This document shows positions 13,693 through 25,100 of a stretch of 64,000 nucleotides of DNA, piece by piece. This stretch comes from Trichoplax adhaerens (taxonomy: Eukaryota; Placozoa; Uniplacotomia; Trichoplacea; Trichoplacidae): NCBI RefSeq assembly GCF_000150275.1, contig NW_002060954.1, positions 1,082,074 through 1,146,073 of the forward strand. The letters run 5' to 3'. Position 1 is the first letter of the stretch. Every line of letters starts with the position of its first letter. Below the pieces are notes generated by a model. It was not told the DNA's origin. It worked only from the letters and a program-made list of their open reading frames with translations, and did not search any database. The position numbers and the translations under genes are program-made.

Positions 13693-13738
13693 GTCAGCAA
13701 ATATAATAAAGTTGTGAATTCTTTAAACACTTACTCAT
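13693..13738 (-). promoter_or_regulatory. Candidate SECIS element in the SELENOW 3' UTR
   Basis: On the minus strand the core ATGA (13735-13738) is followed by an eight-pair stem (GTAAGTGT with ATATTTGC, including G-U pairs). AAA lies 11-13 nt after the quartet, and the closing TGA is at 13694-13696. The element lies 39 nt after the SELENOW stop codon. ATGA, an apical AA at about 11 nt and a 3' GA are the SECIS signature. The lower helix I is weak, so the call is tentative. Confidence 0.55.
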
Positions 13739-13776
13739 ATTATTTCTTTGTCGAGAACTGAGGATTCGTCGACCTG

Positions 13777-15597
13777 TTACTTCAGGTGCTCTCCAATTGC
13801 CTTAATAATCTTCTGCATTTTCGCCTCAGTATCTACATATCCGTCACCAGCCTGATAGGTAAGATGGAAAAAATGTCAAGCCCTCGGAGCAGAATTCGAT
13901 CGCGTAAATTAAATATTTACGTAGGTTATTTATCTAAGGATAATTTCATTCATAACCCGATAGCGAAAGTTCGGTTAGACGTAATTACCTTTTTAGAATG
14001 AATTAGTTTTCCACCAACAATTTTTACTTCAAAATATGATGTAAACTCTGGAGTTGCTTCACCGGTCTGGAGTAGATAAAGCATTGGTATGATGAAATTT
14101 GAAACATTATTTTATATACGGTATGTTGAAAAAGAATTATTTTTCAATCGCTACCATGCTATCATCTATATGTAATGAGGGCACTTTAATTTGAAACGCA
14201 GTTCGTGTTTGCACCGCTGTAAATTATTTTGGTGTACAAGCATAGTACTAACGGACACTTTAACAACTGCACGCTCCAAATGATACGTATATAGTGTTGC
14301 GGTATATTGCATGCACTAATTCATTTTGCAATTACGATTGTATTTTACAGTTGCGTTCAAAATTAGATGTACTTGTAGCGTAGAGACTTGATTTGCACAT
14401 GATTGTACAGTAATAAAGATTGAATGCTAGCTGATCAATCTTATAGTAGAGAAGATTTGTAAAATCAAAGGCAGAGTGAGGTACAATACACTTGAAATGC
14501 ACTGTAAGTGCATGTCAATGATGCATGATGTAAAATTTGTACGGTTGCAGGCGAACGGAGCAAAATATAAAACATCAGGATGGAGATTATCATTAAGTCA
14601 TATTAGTACTATAAGCTGTCAGTATTATTCATTTCAGTCATGAGCCTCGGGATGACTACTAATTGTGTTGTCTTCAATTTTTTATCTTAACCGATATAAA
14701 CTATATACTGTAATCCGTTTATGGTTAATGCTAAATTACTATCATGTACTTACAACTTGGATATCGTTCCCAAATTCATCGTAGAGCATATCCCGTACAG
14801 TTCTGAACTATTTAATTTTTAAAATAAGATTTAGTTAGAGAAAGGATTACAAATCCGATGGCATGTATGTCTATTTGAGCAAATTCCATTATTTAGCTGA
14901 AACATAGAGATACGTATGAGCATATAGCACTATTATAGTTAGCATGCTTTTAAGTAGCTCCGAAGGAACCCATGACTCAGTTATTACAGTACAGTACAAT
15001 AATTAACCATTGGTCGCAAGCCATACTGTAGTGCTATACTCGTTTGCATTCATCATAAAAAAAGTGCACAGGAAATCTAATCCTACAGGGACTTCAATTT
15101 AGCGAACGAAGCGACCTAGAGATTTAGTTCAGGTATTGAAACCACGTACAGTACATACCTTAGGAGCGTACCCTCAGGCGCCGCTAAAATGATAAAAAGT
15201 AAAATGATTCAAGGATTAGATAATTACACTTTGTATGAGAGTATTTAAGCATTAGTTTATCATCTCGGTTATTGACCATAACTTTAATTTTACATTTTAA
15301 ACTTTTCAGTACCACCTATACTATACTTACTGTGCAATGCACAGGCATTTTGTTTGTTTATACAGTAAGCAGATTTGTAAACGGCGTTCAATTTTACAAG
15401 TTATAAATACAGTACTAGTACAGTATATCGCAGGTTCATATACAGTTCTACACCTACAGTATTGTATATTGCCATAATATACTGTATGTACTTTCTAGCT
15501 ATTAGTAAGATTAGTGGTTATGACTTTAAAAATAAGAACTCATTTACTTTAGATTGAGTAATACTGACCAGTAAACTATATGAACTTTAACAACCAT
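13777..15597 (-). CDS. SELENOW: Selenoprotein W, five exons, in-frame UGA as selenocysteine
   Basis: A small thioredoxin-like redox protein of the Rdx family with a CxxU motif. Exons: 15569-15597 (MVVKVHIVYC start), 15159-15183 (25 nt), 14754-14807, 13989-14066 and 13777-13851. They total 261 nt, which gives 86 residues against 87 in human. The 25-nt exon reads GA-U-GYAPK with TGA at 15174-15176 exactly where human SELENOW has Sec in YCGAUGYKSK. Downstream exons give FRTVRDMLYDEF, TGEATPEFTSYFEV, GGKLIHSKK and AGDGYVDTEAKM, which align residue for residue with human. All splice phases agree, and intron 1 uses a GTCAGT donor. A candidate SECIS element follows the stop codon. A standard gene finder would miss this gene or cut it at the TGA. 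The gene lies head-to-head with SDE2, 1.34 kb away. Confidence 0.93.
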
Positions 15598-16938
15598 CGT
15601 CTTTTCTTGAGGTCTGCTAGCTTGATCTTACAAGTTGCAAAGCCGCTTGTGTTGTAATGCCTGGAAATCGTTGATGCAGAAGGTTTTATTGCCTTCGGCC
15701 TTAGCACCGTGTACTGTACTGTACATCTGTACTGTTTTTGAATGGTCCGTGTGCAGTGTGCCCACTGTACAATTTACAGTACCTACAGTACAGCAAGGAA
15801 AGGAAGGTACCGTAAGTTGCTGACTCACGATTACTCACACGATCAACTACTCCAACAATACCGGTATGTATGTGTCGCTAAGGACACTGGTTACTCAATT
15901 TCTTTTTTGATAGTTTTCATACTAAATACGTATTAGCATTACGTATTTTACAGTTAGAATCCTTCCTTTCCTAGAAACATTACGTCCCGAGTCTAGACGT
16001 CTCAAATCTTTCGTCTATTCTTTTCGTTTTTCTTACTAATGAAGAACAATAAGTAAGACACACGAAAAAAGTAGAGGCGTAGACATTGAAACGTTTAATT
16101 TAATTTATTTATTAAACGAGGGAAAGATTGGGGACGAAGAGTTCTAGCAATACTAAATACAGTACGACAGTATGACACAGCGTTCGCTGGCAGTAGGTAT
16201 AACCGTAGTCAGGTAACCCAAGAACTCAGTACAAAAGTACAACCTACTGTGGGTCAAATAACAAGCTGTAATAAAGCCTTATAACCCAGGTCAATAACCA
16301 GGAATCACGCACGAATAACCCGATACTGGTATGACACCGTGCAACATATTGTATACTATGGTCATTGCTTACGTTTAATTACATCTTTTGACCAGCTCAA
16401 GTCAAATTCTTCTACGCCGTTGAGTTTCTGCGAATTTCGTAAATGAAAAGACGTTGAAAGAATCTCTAAATTTTTTATTAAGATTGTGTGACATCATTTC
16501 TGTAGCGTATCACCAGTTCTTACGGCGTACAGTATTGCGCTGAGCCTTGTGAGCCACCGTAGTACAGTACAGTATACTCTACAGTACTGTACACTATACT
16601 GTACACTTGTACAGTAGTAGTGAGTGGAATTGAAGCAGTATCACGTGTCACTGGCTCACTGCAGTTCAACGTACTGTACTGTACAGTACTGTACTACAGC
16701 GCGGTCTACCATACATACAGTACTATACTGTACAGTGTACAGTATGTTTTTCAATGTTTTATACTGTATGCGCTGTACTGTACACTGTACAGTACTGTAC
16801 TGTACAGCACGACACTCACAGTCATCATGACCGTACAGTACAGTACAGTGATACTGTGATTGTATGATGCTTTGATGCGCAGCTTGTTCCAATCCCAAGT
16901 TGATTTGGTCTGCAGTTCATGAAGGATACAGTTATAAA
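15598..16938. promoter_or_regulatory. Divergent SELENOW/SDE2 intergenic region with two GTACW arrays
   Basis: This 1.3-kb region separates the start codons of SELENOW (minus) and SDE2 (plus) and must hold both promoters. It contains a GTACW array at 15705-15800, about 110 bp upstream of SELENOW, and a larger one at 16560-16860, about 80 bp upstream of SDE2. The ORFs translating as YCTVQYS-type peptides are readings of these arrays. Confidence 0.7.
16560..16860. repeat. GTACW self-complementary array next to SDE2
   Basis: About 300 bp rich in GTACA/GTACT pentamers with alternating orientation (such as gtactgtacagtactgtac), broken by short unique spacers. It ends about 80 bp before the SDE2 ATG. 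It is one of the two largest arrays in the window. Confidence 0.85.
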
Positions 16939-19088
16939 ATGGCTAATTTCTACTGTCGATCTGGTGATGGTCAATTGCATTACCTAGTAAGCGATAAAAG
17001 TTCTCTTACTAGCGACGAATTGCAGCAATTAATATCCCGGCAACTGGTACGTAAAATATAAAATAAGGAAAATGTACGTTTTTAGAAATGAATTTAATTG
17101 AACATTTGAAAGCGTTTTAAACCAAAACACGGATACTGTGTATGTCCTATATTTTAATACTACTTGAATAGATAGAACATATTATAGATCTCTAGTTTTT
17201 TAACGCACCCTATAGCTGAATTTACCAGGCTGCTTTTTCATGCTATCAAATTCATAAGAAATTGCAGTTAATATTACTCGCTCTAAATAGAATATATTAA
17301 AGCGGACCTTTTGATTAATATGTAATTAGACTATTGGACGTTGAACAGTTAGCTGTCCACTCAACGAGTTAAGAATCGAAATGCCTTGATGTGTTATCGT
17401 CAATTTATGATCCGTTAATTAATTATTAGAATGAAATCAGAGTACTGTATCAAATAATACATGCACTTGATATCACCCGTGAATTGAATTGTAATTATTG
17501 TGAAAGGATGGTAAAAGAGTTGGACAGTATGATTTACTCCTACGCACGAGATTAATTAAAGGATTACGGATCAATATTCCCTTTCTAAAACACTTATTCT
17601 TTCAGAACCTTCCAACGGAGAACTTTTACTGGACAGTGAATGGTAGAACTTACGGCAACGATGCATCGATTTACTGTGGTAGTAATTTATGTTTGCAAAT
17701 TCATTATAGGCTGCTTGGCGGAAAGGGAGGCAAGTAGAATAAAAAAGCTAGTGCACGCGTATGAGTATATACTGATTGGTGATTAGTTACTGCATATTGC
17801 ATTATCCATGCTATAACAATGTATACTCTTCTAACAAAAATTGATTTCTCTTGTTAATATATTGTATATTTATCTATCACTGATGATAAAAATGTTAACT
17901 AATTGCTGTACAGCAATAGATTGTACGTGTAAATGCTGCAATTAACGCTTAACTTTTAATTATTTAGGCGTGTAGTGATGTTTGCTGCAGTAATGATAGC
18001 TGCTTAGTACGTAAATGTTTACCTTAATGCGTATTATATGTACTGTATTACTATCTGAGAGGCCTTTAGACGATGATAAACGAAAGTAATGTTTATTTAT
18101 TGCTACTAGGCTTTGGCTCCATGTTACGGTCTATCGGTGCGCAAATTGAAAAGACGACTAATCGAGAGGCTTGCCGAGATTTATCTGGTCGAAGGATGCG
18201 TGACGTTAATAACGAAAAAAAGTAAGGAAGATGCAAAAATTAAATATACGAGTACACATACTTGGCGTGTTGAATTCATAGATGTGAATTGTAAACCCTA
18301 TATTTGCACATCCATGAATAAATGGTGTCCTAATGGGATACTATTGTTTATGAATGTTTTTGAAATATCAACCAACTAGTTCACTGTGCGTAGTTTTTAC
18401 TCGTGTAAAGATCAAGCTTACTTTAACAAATCCTTTAGATTAGCAGACTGGGTTAATGCTGAAGCAGAAAGGAAAAGGGAAATAGAGGAAAGAAAGAAAG
18501 AACGCATTCAACGTGTCTTAAATCCAATTGTAAAACCATTTGAAGGCGATCAATATGCCGCTCAAGTCCGTGCTTCTGTCGATAGTGTGGAAGATGCTCT
18601 AAAGCAAGGTCTCAGATGCTGTTAACTGTGAATAAACGATATATTTTCTGTATCTGTTACAATACTAATAAGTATAATTTAATAGGATTAAAGAATGCTC
18701 AATCAAGCACTGAAGTTTCGAAAAAGCGAAAAGCGCTTACTGGAACATCAGACTCGGTTAAGAAACGTAAAACTTGGTCGGTTTTATCTATTTATTATAC
18801 GGAAGCTCTGTGCTATATGAATTTAATATTTACAGCGATGTACTTAAATATACTATTTAATATAATAGGTTTGACGATAGTGATAGTAGTACCGACGCTG
18901 ACGATGAGGATTCCGATGAAGACGTTAAAAATACTGATACTGTGACTGAAAATTTATCTGAAAGATCCGATAATAAGGAATTGAGTGAAGATAACAAAGC
19001 TAGCGCTTCTGCAGCAGCTACTGAGATTTCTTCACCATCTGTCTCTACATCCACTAGAGACACCACATCAAATGAATCTACAAAATGA
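16939..19088 (+). CDS. SDE2: SDE2, ubiquitin-fold replication-stress and splicing factor
   Basis: Sde2 proteins carry an N-terminal ubiquitin-like fold that is cleaved after GG in a GGKGG motif; the C-terminal part acts in pre-mRNA splicing and replication-stress control. Six exons: 16939-17046, 17606-17729, 18110-18221, 18439-18608, 18686-18776 and 18869-19088. They total 825 nt, or 274 residues. Exon 1 starts [19 protein letters not shown]. Exon 2 ends in LGGKGG. Exon 3 gives [20 protein letters not shown] and [11 protein letters not shown], the family signature. Exon 4 is a charged coiled coil ([17 protein letters not shown]). The tail holds KKRK and KKRK-like basic clusters and an acidic Ser/Asp stretch. 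The intron inside GGKGG has a GC donor (AG|GCAAGT). The SAP domain that ends human SDE2 is absent. Confidence 0.93.
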
Positions 19089-19725
19089 TCTGGGCACACC
19101 CAGAATATGGCTTATATTAAATATTAAGCCTACTAGATCTATTATGTGTCTTATCGTTGCACTGTAAATTAAGCGAAGAATGTGGAATGATTTACATCAG
19201 TGACTTGTGAGCTTAATCAATTATGAGAGTCGAAAATTTAATGTAATTTTTATTACAGATGCTTACATGTTATTTAGTATATAAATATATATATGTATAT
19301 GAAACTTGGATGATGGATATTCCTACGAAGCGTATTTATTAGTCATGAAGATTAAGTATTTTAGCATCATTTGTAGATCTTGTAAAAAAGTGTAAATGTA
19401 ACATCAATTTTCCTTCTGCATTGTAATAAAATGAAGTATCCGCGTAATTTTCAAGCTTTAGTGATAAATATCATCTTTGCTTTTTGCGCCATTTTGCAAT
19501 TAGTAGAAGTGTAACGTATGGTAAAGTATAATTATATTTGAGGAATATAGTAGGATCGAAAATGCTGACATGAATCTTAATGGCATCGAACTAATTTGTA
19601 CAGTAATCAACTTTAAGAAGTGTTATTCAACAATTTCATATAATCACTAGTATATCAATTCATCGGGCCATCACACAACTTGACAATCGAATTTCCACCA
19701 ATGTTTAACTATACTAATTAAGCAC
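19089..19725. other. Convergent spacer between SDE2 and the unknown minus-strand gene
   Basis: About 640 bp of AT-rich sequence shared by two 3' ends. An AATAAAA-type motif near 19423 could serve as a polyadenylation signal for SDE2. I see no exon or repeat. Confidence 0.4.
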
Positions 19726-21994
19726 TTAGCGATATTTATCAAACAATATGATGATATCTATTGGAGCATCTTCCAAATTTTTATAACGAGTGACAACATC
19801 ATACCACTTTAATTTCATTGGTTTGAGTTCTGATTTTTCCATTGCAATAAGGAAACATTCGGTCAAAGACTCCTGAAATTGGAGCGTATTTATTTGAAAA
19901 CTCTGCATTATAACTCAATTATCTACCGCTAGCTTCTGTTTCTGATTAGAATTCAGTATACGAATTTAATTAACGGTGGTCATACAAAATGTGTTTGCTT
20001 TACCGATTGGATGATCTCGCTATAGGACATAAAGCTCTCAAATAATTTTTTGCTTGTGCTAATATGATTGCTTGTAGAAGGCATATCCGAAATTTCTGTC
20101 ATCTAACTTAATAAAGTGAAGCTTTAAGCCACATTGTATGGAAGAAATGTACTAAAAGTTAACTGTGGATAATTATAATACATGTATTATTGCATTTTTA
20201 ATATCAATATATATATTTTGTTAATTTATAATAACAATTCCCTTGATAAAGATTGCAATATTGTGATGTAGTAAAGCTTGCTAAGCGTACATCATCCAAA
20301 ATTCGAGTACTTGCAGTGATTGGAATTGGGTCCTCATACGGCTGAAACATAGAAGGCTATAAATATGGTAATGCATGTACTATCTATCAATTTTAGAATA
20401 GATGTTATTATTACTGATCTATTGCTGTCCAACACATGTAATAAATTATCATAAAAATATAATGTGAACATTGATCAAGTTTAAAGTAGGGCACTAATTT
20501 AATTTGGTGTTTTTATACCTCAATATTTTCGTGATTGCTGCCATCAGATTGATTTTCAGTATTTGATACTATATCCACTGACGTTGAGAAATTTGAATTT
20601 AACGCAGCATACATTTCGGGGTATAATCGACTAGGATTCTGTAAGAGAATCCGTCCGTTACACGAGGCTATTGGCTAACACTTATACTGTAATCTTAAAA
20701 ATATTTATTTTAAAAAGCCAGACATTGTTTTTCCGAAATATACCATTAATGCTCTTAGAATTGATGGAGTTACTTGATCGCATACCGTCATGGACATAGA
20801 ATCGTCATGTGTACTAGTTTCGATATCTAGAAAAGTAAAAGCAAAGATCCTCTTTATTTCCATTCTGAGCTTGGTTGACAAATCAGTAATGGATTACAGG
20901 TAACAATGGACTAATTTACTTGATTTTAAAGTAGTTTACCCTTTGAAATCGTAGAATCTGATTGTTCCATTTCTATTTTCATGTCAGCTGTAAATTTTTC
21001 TTGGTTAGTGATTCCATCAACAGCAAGATTTTCAGACTCGGTCAAATTGGGATCTCTTGCATTCTCAATGGAGGATGCGTCTTTATAGTAAAGTTTAATT
21101 AAATACACATATTTTAGATGCATCATCATCGGACAGGACCTATATTACTAGACTCTAAGGATTTATATGTTTACACTCTAAGGATTTACATGTTTAGTAA
21201 AACTGCCAATGTAAAGATGACCAAGCATACATAATACGGTATGTTAATATGCATAGAATGTTATATTCATGATAAAATTTGATATTTAAGATTTATCTTC
21301 ATTTTAAGTTACAAAGATATAAGCAGTAAAATGCTAGGATTTCTATTGGGCGCTTGGTAAAAGGTAATATGATACCGTTATTGCATGATAATTCTGATTG
21401 GTAGTTAATCTGATCATTTTGGCATGTTGAGGCATCAGATTTCGCGAATGCACTGTCATTTTGTAATATATCAGCACATTTTTTAAAATAGGCCTTAAGG
21501 TCAATATTTTTGAATGAAAATTTTCTCTTGCTTGCTAAAAGATGGTGTGAAGATGACGATTCACTCTTTTTCTTCTTTTTTTTCCTAGCGTAAATATGCG
21601 ATTACATATAAAGTATACAGTATTTACCATAACATGGTATACGAGTAAGTAAGTCTATAAAGTAATGTAACGTTATTGTGTGGTAGAAAGTGTCTTTGCT
21701 GCTAACCGAGTACAGAGTTAAGTTATGAGTTTAGATAAAAAATACTCGTATTATACGTAAGTTTACGAACATTAAGTCATTATAAGTATAGGATTAGGAT
21801 AACAATGTACATATTAACATACGCATTAAATGTGAATATTATAAATATTTTTAAACCAAAATTATTGATGTTGTATGCATACATACGCTTATTGTATTGA
21901 AATATAGGGCTGTCATAAGCTGACATTTGATGAAGACTAACCTATCCGCCTTCTTTTTACGGTCTGACTGCTTACACTTATTTGGTTTTTTCAT
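19726..21994 (-). CDS. Unrecognised multi-exon protein, lysine-rich N-terminus, probably nuclear
   Basis: I do not recognise the family. On the minus strand an ATG at 21994 opens MKKPNKCKQSDRKKKADR. An exon near 21400-21583 follows with a KKKKKKSESSSSH run and FSFKNIDLKAYFKKCADIL. Further acidic Ser/Thr-rich exons lie near 20937-21080 (NLTESENLAVDGITNQEK), 20780-20826 (DIETSTHDDSMSMT), 20520-20640 (SRLYPEMYAALNSN) and 20270-20340 (PYEDPIPITASTRILDDV). Another lies near 20010-20105 (MTEISDMPSTSKQLFESF). The last exon ends ELKPMKLKWYDVVTRYKNL followed by a hydrophobic tail and stop at 19726. Donor sites follow most exons. The basic N-terminus suggests nuclear localisation. The conserved-looking parts are the SRLYPEMYAALNS segment and the C-terminal 35 residues. 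Exon joins were not fully phase-checked. Confidence 0.6.
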
Positions 21995-24343
21995 ATTGAA
22001 ATAAGGAGTCCTAACGCGTCGCTATAATTTTAGGGCATATCGATAAATAATAATGAATCGTTCCAGAATTTACATACAGTGCCTTAAATAGAGATAAATA
22101 TTTTAAACATTTGAAAATCTAAAATTGATTTAATTGCCATATGATGCTGGTACAATTAAAATTTCAATGTTATACTGGAGATTTTAAGAGATTTCAATTG
22201 GTAAAAAAAGAGACCTTGCGTTAGTTTATAATGTACATTTAAGGGTAAACAGTATCGGAAGCAGGCATGATTTTGTCAGATAGAACTACCATAATTAAGA
22301 TAAATATTATTAAGGTTAAAAACTCGAAATTTTATGCATTTTAGTAAATTAAAGTGACGGGTTGTAACAGGTCTATCAAATGATAATACTATCTGTTAAA
22401 TGAGCATATTATCGTAAACCGTCAGCAAAGCGACGGGAGTTTGCACTAGTAATCTTGATTTAAGTAGGTTAGGTATGTCAATTCTAACGGTAAATAACAC
22501 ATTACTATGATTTGAGATACCTTAATAAATTTAATGATTTATTTGCTTCTACTATCATCGTTAAAACGTTACCATATCGGTAAGTAACACTTTCGTTTTC
22601 ATCGCATCCTCAGACTTCATCTATGATAGATCAGTCACAAATCTTGAATAAAATCCTTTTATATCCGTTATGCTGTGTACTATAAATGGTTGACAGGCTG
22701 GTTAAACTCAAGCAAGTCTTTGGTACGGTATACCGTGCACGACTAATAAAGATGTATCTAGTGGCGTCCTTAGGTTATCGAATGTAGTAATCATATGCAA
22801 TATTTGGCGCTGACACTATTTGTTGATTGCTTTCTAAAATATACGCAACTCATTACAGTCAGTTACTAGCTTAGTAGTACTACTGTATAAATGCAAATAG
22901 AGGTGTTATCCACACATTGCATTTATATTACTACTGTGCAATGTTGTCGTCATTTTCTACTTAACAGTTGCATGTAATCAAATGCGTCAGTATATCTTTT
23001 CGGATATAGACATGATTTAACAGTCAAGTATTTTTAAAATCCTTGCTGTTCTATTACTATAAGAGTGCGTTATATGTTCTGGTGTAGCTGTAGATAAGCC
23101 ACTAAATAGTAAAAGTTAAAATTTATAAGAATTTTGTCATCAGCAAATCCTTCACGCTTGATATCTACTATATCATTCTGATATATAGCATAGGAACTCT
23201 GGAGAATTACAATTAATTCAGTTAAGGTTAAGAAGAAAGGTACAATATTATCGTACGAATGCAGTATTTAATAAATATTGTATTTCTATACTCAAAAATA
23301 TGCAAATTAGACGTCGTGTAAAGGCCATGGTGAGGTTTTTTATGTAGCAATGCTAATCGTTACTTAATTAGACTCACGGCATCCGTTTTAGTAGAAAGAG
23401 GAGAAACTAAGGGGTCTGCGGTATGAGTTCGTATGACTAATCGATAACAGTTGTAACTGGCGAGAAAATGATAAATGTGAGTGACAATCTCAAATCACTC
23501 GCAAAAATGATGTTCCTATTACGTGTAATAACTAGGAAGGGAATCTACACATGTGGCATCATTTTGTAATGCAGGCTGAAGGTATAAGAAACCTACAGTA
23601 AGTAATAAGTATGAAGTAGAGAAAAAAATTGGCTCTCTGGGATTATGCAAGTACCATAAAGTATTGTACATACTGTACGAGTATTCTACTCAGTTTACAG
23701 TTTATATGCTGTACAGTACGGTCATACGGTGCTGTAGTTCCGTTAAAAATGACTTTTTGTTCTTTAGTTTTAATTAATAAAATCCACAAAACTTCTATTA
23801 GGTTTCACTTAAAATAAAATATAACCTAGTGTAAGCCTGTTAAAAACTAAATGAATAAACTAAACTAATTTCAGCAGTTCGTATTAGTTGTCTATGAACT
23901 GTCATACGTAGAGTATAGTACAGTACTGTACAAGCGTACAGTACATACAGTACAGTAGAGTGCTACAGCGGTACCATTGAAAAGTAACTTTTCAGAGTGA
24001 GACATCGCATTTTCACAGACCTTCAGCGTTTAGCGCACTCTATAGTACAGTACAGTGCAGTACAGTACAGACTGTACATTGCACAATGCACAGTACCGTA
24101 CAATACAATATAGTACGGTACAGTTTGGGATTTCTAGGAAGAATTTTCTCTTTACAGCATTGTTACTGAACATATAAAGTACTGTACAGTATTCTCTGAC
24201 CTGACTAATTAGCACAGACTCGTATCTTGGCCGAAGGACAGGATTGACCAGGAACTACGTGGAAACGTCGCTGTACTTGATTTTATTTCATTCGACAATA
24301 TATTGATTGCTTGTTTAAACAGTATGCTTATATAACGATTATA
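21995..24343. promoter_or_regulatory. Divergent intergenic region between the unknown gene and CCDC32
   Basis: About 2.35 kb with no supported exon. The right end carries GTACW arrays at 23925-23955, 24045-24130 and 24178-24190, immediately upstream of CCDC32. The left 1.7 kb is plain AT-rich sequence in which I see no strong structure. Confidence 0.55.
23925..24190. repeat. GTACW self-complementary array upstream of CCDC32
   Basis: Three sub-clusters of GTACA/GTACT words (such as acagtactgtacaagcgtac and agtacagtacagtgcagtac), separated by unique sequence. The array ends about 155 bp before the CCDC32 start codon. Confidence 0.8.
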
Positions 24344-25100
24344 ATGAACTTCGAAGACGATTTTGGTAATTGGAGCGTACAAAAAGTTAATCAGGTTGTT
24401 TCACTTCAACGCCGCTGTAACGATACCAGTAGCTGTTGCAATTTTGACAGTAAAAAAAAGGGTAATGCTAGTACAATCTCTCTTGACCAAGATGATTCGC
24501 TAAATTATATCAACAAATTAGGTGCGTACAATTGAATATATGGAATACAACATAGAGCTATTGATACACATTGTCTTTCAACCAAGTGCTACAGTACAGT
24601 TACAGATACTGGGTATGCTCACAAGCAGTATCCATGCTAGATAATAAACTATCTGCGGTGGTGCTTCTCATGTTAATGCCCTTTTTCTATACGAGTATTA
24701 AAGATCTTGTCAAAAATTATGATGAATTTAACGTTGTTGCTATATATTTGTTTATTGTAATATATTAGAAAAAAAGTTAGAGAAAATCAAATACAGTGAT
24801 ACGAGACGCCGTGGTAATTTGAGCCAAGAATTACTTCATAGTTTACAAGAAATGAAGGAAGCTCAGTTTAAGGCAATGATGGCGGATGATTTAAATATAT
24901 CAACAAGTCAAGCTAATACACGGCCATTTGTCAGTGATGATCCACTGTCTAGAGGAAATTACGGTTGTTGCTTTACTATTGTATATGCAAGACTATATCC
25001 AGAAAGACAAGCAGTGTCTAACATTGAAGTAGACTGTTTACTAGATCATGACGAAGTCGACGAACAATACAAGGAAACTTACATTGTTAAAAGTTCTTAA
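24344..25100 (+). CDS. CCDC32: CCDC32-like protein, AP-2 adaptor assembly factor family
   Basis: CCDC32 is a small coiled-coil protein reported to help assemble the AP-2 clathrin adaptor. Two exons, 24344-24521 and 24769-25100, join in phase for 510 nt or 169 residues (human 185). Exon 1 starts MNFEDDFGNWSVQKVNQVV and ends YINKL. The junction gives YINKLEKKLEKIK, matching YLASLEKKLRRIK in human CCDC32. SQELLHSLQEMKEAQF follows, matching the next helix. The C-terminal LYPERQAVSNIEVDCLL matches the human QPDKVAVSTEEVQYLI region. The stretch between (around SRGNYGCCFTIVYA) has no counterpart I can recall and might hide a misread short intron, but no plausible one was found. A GTACW array lies just upstream. 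Confidence 0.82.

Noticed and set aside
16620-16898. Overlapping ORFs on both strands encoding Tyr/Cys/Thr/Val/Gln-rich peptides (also at 12451, 32334, 42316 and 44781)
   Set aside because: They are readings of the GTACW arrays; the similar peptides on both strands follow from the self-complementary repeat and have no start context or domain.
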